Source of the DNA: a bacterium
GTDB lineage: Bacteria; UBP14; UBA6098; 4484-93
Assembly (NCBI GenBank): GCA_021158465.1
Contig: JAGGUN010000005.1
Coordinates: forward strand, 1-64,000
DNA length: 64,000 bases
Direction: 5' to 3'
The first letter of the stretch is position 1. The number at the start of each line of letters is the position of its first letter. Of the stretch, positions 49,960-58,501 are shown piece by piece. The notes beneath the pieces were generated by a model, which was not told where the DNA came from, ran no database searches, and saw only the letters and a program-made list of their open reading frames with translations. The translations under genes and the position numbers were made by a program.

Positions 49960-51279
49960 TTACTTGATAAATAGAACCTTCTTCACCAAACTCACATCAG
50001 ACGAAACCAGCCGGACAAAGTATACTCCTGTCGGGTTGCCATCTGCATTCCAGACGGCATATCCAGAAGGTGAAGCACAATCGAGAACAGCAACCAGTTC
50101 TCCCGATATGTTCAAAACCTCGAGGGAGAAATCCTCCCTTTCAGGGACATTGTAGTATATCCTAACGGAGGAGTTAAACGGATTGGGAAACACTTCCAGA
50201 GAAAACCTATCAGGAGCCAGTTCTCCTTCTGCTCCGAGCATCCGTACGAGATGTATCTCGAATACATAGTCACAATCTCCCTTGGAGAAGCTATACTCCG
50301 TTGCATCCAGCGGGTTTATTATCACATTGCGGATCACATCGTGAACATCGACTCGATATCCTTCGGGGCAGACAATATCCCAACTGAGGATAGCAGGACC
50401 GCTCTCACCCGTAACAACAAGCCTCCAGGTGGGCTCCCCCGATGAGTTCTTCGCATCCACGCACAGAGGTCCTTCTCCGTCGAGGTAGGCAAAGAGAGGA
50501 ACAGAGGCATCGGGTAGCTCAAAAAGCGGTTTCTGACAGTCGAGCTCGTCGGCTCCATCGAGGGCAAGATATGAGGTCGCAATGATATTGGAAGCATCAG
50601 CGAAACCGGCACGACTAACAGTGAAACGCCCTACAAACTCCCAAGAGGGCTCGGGGATGGTGGCCTTCATTCGATCGAGCAGAGTAAAATTCAATGTTCC
50701 GTTCTCGGGACAGAGTACCCTCACCCAGAACGCTCTACAAACTGGAACCCAATCCTCGCCCGTGGATAACCACGGGAAAAGCGGGTCATAAAACTTCATC
50801 TGGTTTTCTTCCCAGTAGAAGTATACCCTCTGCATATTCAGGGAAGAGAGCCATATCGCCGTCCAGGAAAGCGGAACAGTATATGGATTCCCGACCAGAT
50901 TCCAGCCAGAACCATAGTAAGGGAGAACAAGGAACGTATCACCCTCAACAGAATACCCCGAGATAGCTACCTCCGTGCTATCGAATGTACTCCAGAGGAA
51001 ATATCCATCAAAGAGCCGGAAGTTTGCTGGCACACGGAACTCACTAATAGTTGGATCATATCTGTAGATAAAACTCCCCTCACCAGTTGGTCCAGAGCCC
51101 ATACTGAAAGACGGTATCTGCCCGCGGAGCTGGAGCGGGATAGAGACCGGGTCAGCAACAAGGGATGTGGAGAACATATTCCACCCCCTCGAAAGCACAG
51201 TCGTTACCGTGTCGGTACCTTGGGCAAGAAGGGTCCCAACGGAGAGTAAGATAATCAGAACCGCAACTAGATATTTCAA
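49960..51279 (-). CDS. Secreted protein with GWN module and T9SS-type C-terminal domain
   Basis: A 439-residue protein starting at TTG, placed by AAGGAGG 7 bases upstream and a signal peptide (VAVLIILLSVGTLLAQG). Residues ~30-160 form a module with SRGWNMFSTSL, FIYRYDP, FDGYFLWSTFD and SGWNLVGNPY. A beta-sandwich follows (FVGRFTVSRAGFADASNI), then SWDIVCPEGYRVDVHD, and the last ~85 residues are a T9SS type A-like domain (EVFPNPFNSSV to VKKVLFIK). It aligns in order with the last third of the 1806-residue protein just upstream and is probably its shortened duplicate. The sorting-substrate gene follows 17 bases later. Role: cell surface or secreted; no enzymatic motif. Confidence 0.87.
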   Translation of the reverse strand: MKYLVAVLIILLSVGTLLAQGTDTVTTVLSRGWNMFSTSLVADPVSIPLQLRGQIPSFSMGSGPTGEGSFIYRYDPTISEFRVPANFRLFDGYFLWSTFDSTEVAISGYSVEGDTFLVLPYYGSGWNLVGNPYTVPLSWTAIWLSSLNMQRVYFYWEENQMKFYDPLFPWLSTGEDWVPVCRAFWVRVLCPENGTLNFTLLDRMKATIPEPSWEFVGRFTVSRAGFADASNIIATSYLALDGADELDCQKPLFELPDASVPLFAYLDGEGPLCVDAKNSSGEPTWRLVVTGESGPAILSWDIVCPEGYRVDVHDVIRNVIINPLDATEYSFSKGDCDYVFEIHLVRMLGAEGELAPDRFSLEVFPNPFNSSVRIYYNVPEREDFSLEVLNISGELVAVLDCASPSGYAVWNADGNPTGVYFVRLVSSDVSLVKKVLFIK

Positions 51280-51303
51280 CCGATAACCTCCTTTATCTCT
51301 TCT

Positions 51304-51327
51304 GGGGGCGTCGATACTGGCGCCCCC
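51304..51327 (-). terminator. Perfect GC-rich hairpin between the two large secreted protein genes
   Basis: GGGGGCG (51304-51310) pairs with CGCCCCC (51321-51327) around a 10-base loop. No T-run follows on the minus strand, so it is more likely an RNA processing or stabilising element or an attenuator than a full terminator. Confidence 0.5.
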
Positions 51328-51347
51328 ACCAATATTATTTAGCTCTT

Positions 51348-54300
51348 CTATTTAAGTAATACCATCTTCTTCGTTTCGACAAAGTTACCAGCCCGAAGCT
51401 TATACAGATACACCCCTGTCGGCACAGGCACACCATCGTCATCCATCCCATCCCAGATGATAGAATAGTACCCTGCCTCCTGATTCTCGTCCACAAGGGT
51501 AACCACCTTTTGCCCAAGCAGGTTGTAAATCTCAAGCACAACATCCGTATTCTCAGGAAGTGCATAGTTCACAGCTGTTGCGGCATTGAACGGATTAGGA
51601 TAGTTCTGCGAGAGAGCATAGGTGGTGGGAATAGCCAGCTGTTCAACATCGGCTGCTATCCTGGTAACGACAATCTCAAAGTCCCGCGTGTCTCCTGACT
51701 CGTGGAAGGTGTAAGAGGGTTCCTCTACCATATTGACATCCGCTCCGGTGGAGAGGTCGTGCAGCACAACGGAGTATCCCTCTGTCGGCACGAAGAGCTC
51801 CCCATCAGCAGGCCAGCTGATTGTCATAGTGCCAAGGCTCGTTACATCACCATAAGCCTCGATATGGAAGCTCCATACCTTTGGCACAGATGTCTCAAGA
51901 GGTGCCTTGTTGTCGACCGCCAGCGCAGAATCAGAAGCGACAAAATAGGAGATGAAAGTCTGCCCTGATGGAATAAATCCAGCAGGTATGTGAAGCATAT
52001 CGGATGGGTCAAACCCGTCAGAAGCACCCGCCGATGTTGCCATAACACAGGGGTCTTCCATGCCGGCTCTACTCGCAACAATCTCTATACCGATGCTATC
52101 AACTACCACTGTTCTCTTGAACAGTCTTGTGCCTGTTGCCTTGGCAGGTGGTAGAGGTTCATAGCGGAACGGAAGCGTTCCACCTTCGTCAGTATCAAGC
52201 ACTTGCACCCAGAAACCGACCCAAGGGTCAAGCATCCTGTCGACCATACCAGCCGGAACACCAAACCCTATACCTGTTGCTGGATTATAGTAGTAGAACC
52301 CAAACTGGTCACCGAGCCAGACATAGTAGGATGTTCCTATACCGGAGAACTCCGGGTCACTGCAGACAGCGTGCCAGTCAACGAGCTTACTGTAAGGGTT
52401 CCCCATCATATACCAGCCAGTTGAGGCTTCGGTATAGGGCAGGACAAATGTTGTATCCCTTGTGAACGGCTCACCGGAAACATCGAAGTGGGAGTCGTCG
52501 AACCAGGACCAGAGGAAATACCCTGTGCCGATGTCGAACGATGTTGGAACAACAAACTCCCTGTCCTCGGAATCGTATTTGTAGATAAGGGAACGCCACG
52601 GGTCGGCATACCACGGCGATATATCGTCACGCAGTTGCATACTGACATTGTTCGGCTCAGCCTCAACAGGAACAGATATCAGATTCCAGTCCTTGTGGAG
52701 CGCCGGATTCACCTGGATAGTGGCTACAAATGGGTTGGGGCTCTCATCGTCATCGAGGAAGATGTAAATCGGGAACTCGTATGTCCCTGGTATCAGGTCG
52801 AGGCTGCCGTCATATATTATATAGAATGTATAGCATTCACCTGGCGGGATGACACCTGCTGGCGGATAAACCGACAATCCGTTCGGGAGGGTGGCATGCC
52901 CAGAATCGATGATGTAGACATAGTGGGTCACACGCGAGTGGAACCAGAACCTGCCCTCGCTGTCGATATCGAGTCCACCGGTCGAGAACAGCCCCGAAGC
53001 ATCACCGGGGAGCGTAAACGAGCTGATTATCCTCTTGTTCTCGAAGTCCATCTCGTAGCAGATATCCATACCCAGTTCTGCAACCCAGATTGTCCTCCTA
53101 CCGGGATGGAACGCCAGACCACCCGTGTAGAAGTAGTTGAGGCTATCGATTATGGTGCCTGGATTGGGCCAGCTCTTCCCCCTCACCTTATAGATAGGCG
53201 TACCAAGAAGGACACCACCATACATAAAGTAGTCAGACGAGCCGAGATAGAAAACATCCTCGACAGGGTCATACGCTATACCAAATTCGCCCATCTGATC
53301 CCAGATATGAGCAGGGTCGGTGAGGGAGTCAACCATCATATGTGACACAGGGTCCCAGGCAAAGAGCCCTGTTGCTGCAATGGATGTATTCCAGAGGTAA
53401 TCTCCCACTCTCTGATTGTTGAGGGCGATAGCGGTATCCGGGAGCCAATAGGCGTAAGCGACCTCACCTGTAAACGAGCCATCAGCGGTGGAGAACTTGA
53501 AGAACCTGTTCGTTGCCATATCGGTAATCCAGTAGTAGTTATCGTTCTGAATTCCGATGCCCCAATCGGTAACGATACCTGCAAGCGGGTCAACACGGAA
53601 GGAGTCGACAATATCGCCTGTAGCAAGCGTCCTCGAAAGACTCCTATCGGCGGATGCTCCGTCGAAGCTCGAAGGAACTATGCCTTTTTTCACATCCATA
53701 ATATCTATCGCACTCTCGGGAGCAACACGAGAAGCAGAGATACCGTCGTCGAATGAAAGCGATTTCGTGAAGGGCATTATCGCCTCAGGACTGACATATA
53801 TCTCAATAGGTTGGTCGGTCGGGTTGCATATCGTCACGGGAACAGAATCGACCGTCCCATAGGTCACCTCACCTGTTATATGATCGGATGGTGTAAGATG
53901 AAGCGGGGTCATCCGGATAATTACCTCTGTCGTATCGCCTTCATAAACATTTGCGCTGACAAATCCAGGGAAATATCCCATCTTTGTTCCGACTATCTGC
54001 TTTGCACCGGCAGGAATATTATCGAGGAAGAACTCACCGCCTGTATTCGAGTAGGTCACACCTGGACCGCACCTAACCCTCGCGTTGTAGATAGGCTCGT
54101 GTGTCTCGATGTCCACGACATATCCCTTGACAGCACCGGTGGGCCAGCTATATCCCTCGAAATCATCGAGATACCAGCCGGGATAATCATTTATGGACCC
54201 ATCGGAGGCGAACCAGAACATAATGTCGGTAGCGTCACCTTCATACGCCGAGAGGTCGAGCCAGACCTGCTCCCAGCCGCTGCTACTGCCTGAATAAGCA

Positions 54301-56768
54301 GGTAGACCACCAAGAACATTGCCGAAGGAAGTGGAAATCACTGTAGGATAGCCTCCTTCCGGGAAATGAAGCCACCAGTTATCACCGTTGTCGGTGGATA
54401 CCCAGATGTTTCCTCCGTCATACCCCGTCGTAAGATAATTCTCCATATCATACCAGTGCCAGAAGGAGATATAAGCATACGGTCTATCAAGATGGACAAA
54501 CAGTTGCCAGGAAGCATTGTTCATACCATAGTCTCCGCCGATGACCGTTCCCCAGCAGTATGGTGCAGAATGAGCCGCAGCGGGTCCCGTTCCAGAGGGC
54601 GTTCCCCACTCCCAGAAAGCATCCTCACCCACAACAAAACCGCCATCATCTGTATCAAAGTCCTCTGTCCAGTCGGGGGTCTGCGGATCGAGGATAATGT
54701 CGGCAACATAAGTCGTCTCATTGGAGACAACCTCCACATCATACACCACCTCTACGCCATACCCAGGATATGAGGCGACTATCGAGTATATTCCCGATTC
54801 GAGAGGTCCAGCGAGGTAGACTCCTCCCGTGGTGGTATAGAGGAGAGTATCGTGTGTGCCACCGATATCTATAGCGATCCAGGGGTCACCATAAGGACCG
54901 GTATCGGAGAGGTCGGCAAGACCTTGTATATATCCTATCGGCATCGGCTCGAGCACAAAATTCACAAATGCTGTATCGTCGAGAGCCACAGATACACCAT
55001 AAGCAGTATCTGGATAGAAACCGGGGCAGGATGCAACTACAGTATATGAGCCGGGCGGAACGGATATCGAGTAATCGCCCGATGGTGACGCAGAATGGGT
55101 AGTCCTCCCGAGCTCAACAACAAGCACCTCTGCTCCCCCGTTGTCCGTTCTACCGACAAGGTTTACATTGCCGGCAATCACCGCGTGATGCGGTTCGACA
55201 GGAACAAACTCAACGGCGCTTTGGTCCTCGAGTCCGTCTGCATCGGTGTCATAAGTTCCATTATAAACATACTGGGTGTATTCCGCATCATCTCTCCTTA
55301 CACCAACGGTAGAAGATGTCAGAACTCCGGAGGAAATGGTCTTATACTTGACTATGAGCTCGCCGTTATCCCCCGGAACGGGAGCGGAAGGATAAGCAGG
55401 GTCAATAAGTATCACCTCAAAGGTGGAGAGGTCCCCTGTTGCCCAATCCTCGGCATTATTCCATTCTATGACGAACCTATGATGAGAGATGTCGTTGTAG
55501 ACATACACAGAGCCCGCGGTAGGACACCAGAGGGGATCATAAAACGCAAAGTCATCCCACAGCGGAGCGAACATAAAGTCAGGAGCAGATGGGTCGGAGA
55601 GCTCATAGTTGGCGTAGAAATCGTCTCCCGGGTCCTCTCCGAAGCTTATCCACCCGTTCGTGGATACCCAGACAGTATCATAATCCCTTCCATAGAACCT
55701 GAACGGGAACGGCAGCTCAACAGGTGCATGGTTGTCATCCCAGCTACCCCAGCCATAGAGGTCCCAATCGATGAATGTGCCGACACCTGCTATCTCCACC
55801 CAGTCCGTATCGGGGACAAACTCTCCATCATCCTCATCATCGTAAGCAAAGTATGGACCGTATATCACGAAACAGAATGTATCAGAATAGGCGGTATTGG
55901 GCGGGGAGAACAAATCGGTGGCGGTAATATAATAGCAAACCTCCGTCCAGACAGGCTGAGGTGGTATCGTAACGAAGTAAGAGTCCGGCACAGCAGTCTC
56001 CGACATAGGAAGAGATGTCCAGCCACTGCCAGCGTTATAGTAGACATAAACGCTTGTCGGGTCGACACCGGAGAAGTCGGTTATCGTAGCGCCGACACCG
56101 TATCCCGACATACCATCCGGCTGGTCATCAAGCGGTGTATGAGAGATAACTGGAGGCGCAGGCTCACTTGCACCACCACCGTAGACATAAACAGAGTCCA
56201 CAATCCACCAAAAATCGTCGTAGGAACGGTAAAGAAAGGCAAACTTTACATGGCTCTCATGGGCAGCTTTATCACTGACATCCCGTGTACAGTATGCAGA
56301 ATCAACATCAGTAAAGGTGAAAAGCGTCTCGGACCAACTGACACCGTCGTCGGTACTCAAGAGAACATAGGCAAGATGCGTCCCTGCAGTGTAAGTATTG
56401 AAGAAATGCCAGAAACTAACAATCACCGTGTCATAGAAGCTGCAATCAAGGGTGGGAGTTATAAGCCAATCATTACAAGAATCAGCTGGTGGATACAAGA
56501 GAGGGTCAGAATAGAGTATCTCGGCAAAATTCCCGTGAGCAGCCGGAACGAACGGCGATGTTGTAGTGGTAGGTCCAAGATGCCAGTCATCGAGAGTGTC
56601 CGGGTCTCCACTTATATCTGTGTTCCCCAGAGCTAACTTCGTCCAACCGGGAGGAAGCCAGCTATCTTCAAAATTCTCCTCCAATAAATAATCAGCCAAC
56701 AGCGAACCGAACATTAAGACGAGTGTAGAAAACACCACTCCCAGAAACACACCCAGCCGACGGCTCAT
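51348..56768 (-). CDS. Giant multidomain secreted surface protein with T9SS-type C-terminal domain
   Basis: An 1806-residue protein. Order: signal peptide; choice-of-anchor-J-like jelly roll (about 28-195, ENFEDSWLPPGW); an Ig-like domain; an Asp-rich beta domain (YDDEDDGEFVPD, about 315-530); two carboxypeptidase-regulatory-like repeats (about 535-700); an immune-inhibitor-A-like jelly roll (DFDTDDGGFVVGED, WGTPSGTGPAAAHS, about 705-880); another regulatory-like repeat; a beta-propeller-like region (about 1040-1300); a GWN-type module from DWNLISVP (1360) to GWYMMGNPYSK; a beta-sandwich; and a T9SS type A-like domain (SQNYPNPFNAAT to TKKMVLLK). Probably a surface or released adhesin-like protein. 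It starts at ATG after AAGGAGG and heads the unit containing the exosortase. Confidence 0.9.
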   Translation of the reverse strand: MSRRLGVFLGVVFSTLVLMFGSLLADYLLEENFEDSWLPPGWTKLALGNTDISGDPDTLDDWHLGPTTTTSPFVPAAHGNFAEILYSDPLLYPPADSCNDWLITPTLDCSFYDTVIVSFWHFFNTYTAGTHLAYVLLSTDDGVSWSETLFTFTDVDSAYCTRDVSDKAAHESHVKFAFLYRSYDDFWWIVDSVYVYGGGASEPAPPVISHTPLDDQPDGMSGYGVGATITDFSGVDPTSVYVYYNAGSGWTSLPMSETAVPDSYFVTIPPQPVWTEVCYYITATDLFSPPNTAYSDTFCFVIYGPYFAYDDEDDGEFVPDTDWVEIAGVGTFIDWDLYGWGSWDDNHAPVELPFPFRFYGRDYDTVWVSTNGWISFGEDPGDDFYANYELSDPSAPDFMFAPLWDDFAFYDPLWCPTAGSVYVYNDISHHRFVIEWNNAEDWATGDLSTFEVILIDPAYPSAPVPGDNGELIVKYKTISSGVLTSSTVGVRRDDAEYTQYVYNGTYDTDADGLEDQSAVEFVPVEPHHAVIAGNVNLVGRTDNGGAEVLVVELGRTTHSASPSGDYSISVPPGSYTVVASCPGFYPDTAYGVSVALDDTAFVNFVLEPMPIGYIQGLADLSDTGPYGDPWIAIDIGGTHDTLLYTTTGGVYLAGPLESGIYSIVASYPGYGVEVVYDVEVVSNETTYVADIILDPQTPDWTEDFDTDDGGFVVGEDAFWEWGTPSGTGPAAAHSAPYCWGTVIGGDYGMNNASWQLFVHLDRPYAYISFWHWYDMENYLTTGYDGGNIWVSTDNGDNWWLHFPEGGYPTVISTSFGNVLGGLPAYSGSSSGWEQVWLDLSAYEGDATDIMFWFASDGSINDYPGWYLDDFEGYSWPTGAVKGYVVDIETHEPIYNARVRCGPGVTYSNTGGEFFLDNIPAGAKQIVGTKMGYFPGFVSANVYEGDTTEVIIRMTPLHLTPSDHITGEVTYGTVDSVPVTICNPTDQPIEIYVSPEAIMPFTKSLSFDDGISASRVAPESAIDIMDVKKGIVPSSFDGASADRSLSRTLATGDIVDSFRVDPLAGIVTDWGIGIQNDNYYWITDMATNRFFKFSTADGSFTGEVAYAYWLPDTAIALNNQRVGDYLWNTSIAATGLFAWDPVSHMMVDSLTDPAHIWDQMGEFGIAYDPVEDVFYLGSSDYFMYGGVLLGTPIYKVRGKSWPNPGTIIDSLNYFYTGGLAFHPGRRTIWVAELGMDICYEMDFENKRIISSFTLPGDASGLFSTGGLDIDSEGRFWFHSRVTHYVYIIDSGHATLPNGLSVYPPAGVIPPGECYTFYIIYDGSLDLIPGTYEFPIYIFLDDDESPNPFVATIQVNPALHKDWNLISVPVEAEPNNVSMQLRDDISPWYADPWRSLIYKYDSEDREFVVPTSFDIGTGYFLWSWFDDSHFDVSGEPFTRDTTFVLPYTEASTGWYMMGNPYSKLVDWHAVCSDPEFSGIGTSYYVWLGDQFGFYYYNPATGIGFGVPAGMVDRMLDPWVGFWVQVLDTDEGGTLPFRYEPLPPAKATGTRLFKRTVVVDSIGIEIVASRAGMEDPCVMATSAGASDGFDPSDMLHIPAGFIPSGQTFISYFVASDSALAVDNKAPLETSVPKVWSFHIEAYGDVTSLGTMTISWPADGELFVPTEGYSVVLHDLSTGADVNMVEEPSYTFHESGDTRDFEIVVTRIAADVEQLAIPTTYALSQNYPNPFNAATAVNYALPENTDVVLEIYNLLGQKVVTLVDENQEAGYYSIIWDGMDDDGVPVPTGVYLYKLRAGNFVETKKMVLLK

Positions 56769-56826
56769 AATTATTCCTCCTTTTCCTTCGCGTTATGGTC
56801 TATTCCTCGAATTTCAATTTATTTGA

Positions 56827-56854
56827 AAGATAAAAATATAATTCCGCTTGTCAA
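56827..56854 (-). promoter_or_regulatory. Sigma70-like promoter for the giant secreted protein and exosortase unit
   Basis: Minus-strand TTGACA (56854-56849), 16 bases, TATCTT (56832-56827). It leaves a leader of about 50 bases to the ATG at 56768, which is preceded by AAGGAGG. Confidence 0.6.
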
Positions 56855-56868
56855 GGCTTTTCGCATAT

Positions 56869-58080
56869 CTATCTTCCCTCGACTATCCTTTTTGTATCTT
56901 CTCCGATAATCCTTTCCTCATCTGTCGGGATAACAAGCACTCTCACAGGAGAGCCAGGAACAGAGATATCCGTTTCCTCACCTTGAACGGAGCTATTCTT
57001 CCCCTCATCTATCTGAATGCCTAAAAACTCCAATCCAGAAAGTATACTGCTGCGAACATAAGACGCATTTTCGCCAACTCCCGCCGTAAAGACGAGCACA
57101 TCGAGACCGCCCATTGCTGCAGCATAAGCGCCAATGTACTTCTTCACTCGGTAGCAATAGATATCGAAGGCGAGCTTGCAGCGCGGATTGCCCTCGTTCA
57201 TTCCCTTTATGATGTCTCGCATATCGGATGAGAGACCAGAGATACCCAAAAGCCCGCTCTTCTTGTTCATTATTCTGTCCAGCTCATCAAAAGAAAGTTT
57301 CTCCCTTCTACCCAGGAAGAAGGTTATTGCAGGGTCTATATCGCCGCATCTGGTGCCCATAACAACCCCCTCCAACGGCGTGAACCCCATTGAGGTATCA
57401 ACCGACACTCCACCCTTGACCGCTGTGATGCTTGCTCCGTTCCCCAGGTGAGCTGTTATTATCCTAAGTGATTCAATGTTCTTTCCGAGTATCTCTGCTG
57501 CTCGATGTGCAACATAAAAGTGGCTTGTCCCGTGGAAACCGTACCTGCGGACACGGTAGCGTTCATAGTACTCATAAGGTAGTGCGTATATGTAGGCATG
57601 GGGTGGGATGCTCTGGTGAAAGGCGGTATCGAACACGGCGACCTGTGGAACATTCGGAAGAAGAGCCTCCGCTGCCTCTATCCCCTTCAGATTAGGCGGA
57701 TTGTGGAGCGGTGCAAGCGGGATACACTCCCTTATCTTGTCCTTCACACCCTGCGTTATGAGGACAGAATCAGAAAACTCCTCTCCACCGTGGACAACAC
57801 GGTGTCCAACCGCCTCTATCTCTTCTACCCTCTTTATGACGCCATACTGCTCGTCGAGTAGAAGCTCGATTATCCGCTTTATAGCCTCTGAGTAGTTGAT
57901 AACCCTGTCAGGCTCTTCACGGAGGCTCTTTTCATCGGGGAAGAACCTTTTATGATTCACCACAGGAGAGGGTATCCCTATCCTCTCAACGAGCCCTTTG
58001 GCAAGAACTCCTGCTCCATCTGTATCCCGAAACTGGTACTTTACCGAGGAGCTCCCACAGTTCAATATAAGTATCTTCAC
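56869..58080 (-). CDS. ackA: Acetate kinase
   Basis: A 403-residue enzyme interconverting acetate plus ATP and acetyl phosphate plus ADP. The N-terminal ILNCGSSSVKYQ, GHRVVHGGEEFS, FDTAFHQSIP, YGFHGTSHFYV, ITAHLGNGASI, and GFTPLEGVVMGTRCGDIDP (split as FTPLEGVVMGTR and CGDIDP) are all canonical, as is the late VFTAGVGENASYVR. Length is standard. No phosphotransacetylase gene is adjacent. It sits 72 bases after acpS. It suggests fermentative or acetogenic energy conservation through substrate-level phosphorylation. Confidence 0.97.
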   Translation of the reverse strand: MKILILNCGSSSVKYQFRDTDGAGVLAKGLVERIGIPSPVVNHKRFFPDEKSLREEPDRVINYSEAIKRIIELLLDEQYGVIKRVEEIEAVGHRVVHGGEEFSDSVLITQGVKDKIRECIPLAPLHNPPNLKGIEAAEALLPNVPQVAVFDTAFHQSIPPHAYIYALPYEYYERYRVRRYGFHGTSHFYVAHRAAEILGKNIESLRIITAHLGNGASITAVKGGVSVDTSMGFTPLEGVVMGTRCGDIDPAITFFLGRREKLSFDELDRIMNKKSGLLGISGLSSDMRDIIKGMNEGNPRCKLAFDIYCYRVKKYIGAYAAAMGGLDVLVFTAGVGENASYVRSSILSGLEFLGIQIDEGKNSSVQGEETDISVPGSPVRVLVIPTDEERIIGEDTKRIVEGR

Positions 58081-58152
58081 CTGCCCACTCCGTTTGTTTT
58101 TAAAAAGTTACACAATTTAGTTTCCTTCATCCTCAAAAGCAAGAGCTTTTTA

Positions 58153-58497
58153 TCATTTGAGAATAATAACCGATGCTACCGCTACATCGCGGGTGTGGGA
58201 GAGGGCAAGGGACGAGCCTGGAACAGGTTCTCCACGGAACAGGAGGATCGGCTTGCCAGAGCTGTCAATCTTCACGGAGAATTCGGCAACGGATCTTACC
58301 TCTCCCGAAGGATAGGCTTTATATGCTGCCTCCTTGGCGGCGAATCGAACTGCTAACGAAGAAAGATAGTCTTTCCTTTTGAAGCAAAACTCTATCTCGT
58401 TATTTGTGAAGAAGCGTGAAAGGAATTTTCTTCCATATCTTTCCACAAGCTTTTCAATCCTTTCTATCTTCACAATATCAACGCCGTGCAGAAGCAT
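58153..58497 (-). CDS. acpS: Holo-[acyl-carrier-protein] synthase
   Basis: A 114-residue 4'-phosphopantetheinyl transferase that activates acyl carrier protein. The metal-binding Asp is in LHGVDIVKIERIE, and the Glu in RFAAKEAAYKAYPSG; the end LALSHTRDVAVASVIIL is typical. I place the start at ATG 58497, 4 bases after the stop of the upstream fusion gene; a longer frame overlapping that gene shows no conserved residues. It serves fatty acid synthesis together with the fabD-fabG genes far upstream in the window. Confidence 0.94.
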   Translation of the reverse strand: MLLHGVDIVKIERIEKLVERYGRKFLSRFFTNNEIEFCFKRKDYLSSLAVRFAAKEAAYKAYPSGEVRSVAEFSVKIDSSGKPILLFRGEPVPGSSLALSHTRDVAVASVIILK

Positions 58498-58501
58498 TTG
58501 G

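Noticed and set aside
55095-56636. Long open frame (513 codons) on the plus strand
   Set aside because: Antisense to the 1806-aa secreted protein. It is Arg/Ile-rich without recognisable domains; the opposite strand has clear domain order and a T9SS-type tail. The same applies to the 52488-53345 frame.
58081-58152. Small hairpin AAAAGC/GCTTTT between acpS and ackA
   Set aside because: A 6-bp AT-rich stem with a 4-base loop is weak and could be chance; I do not call it a terminator.
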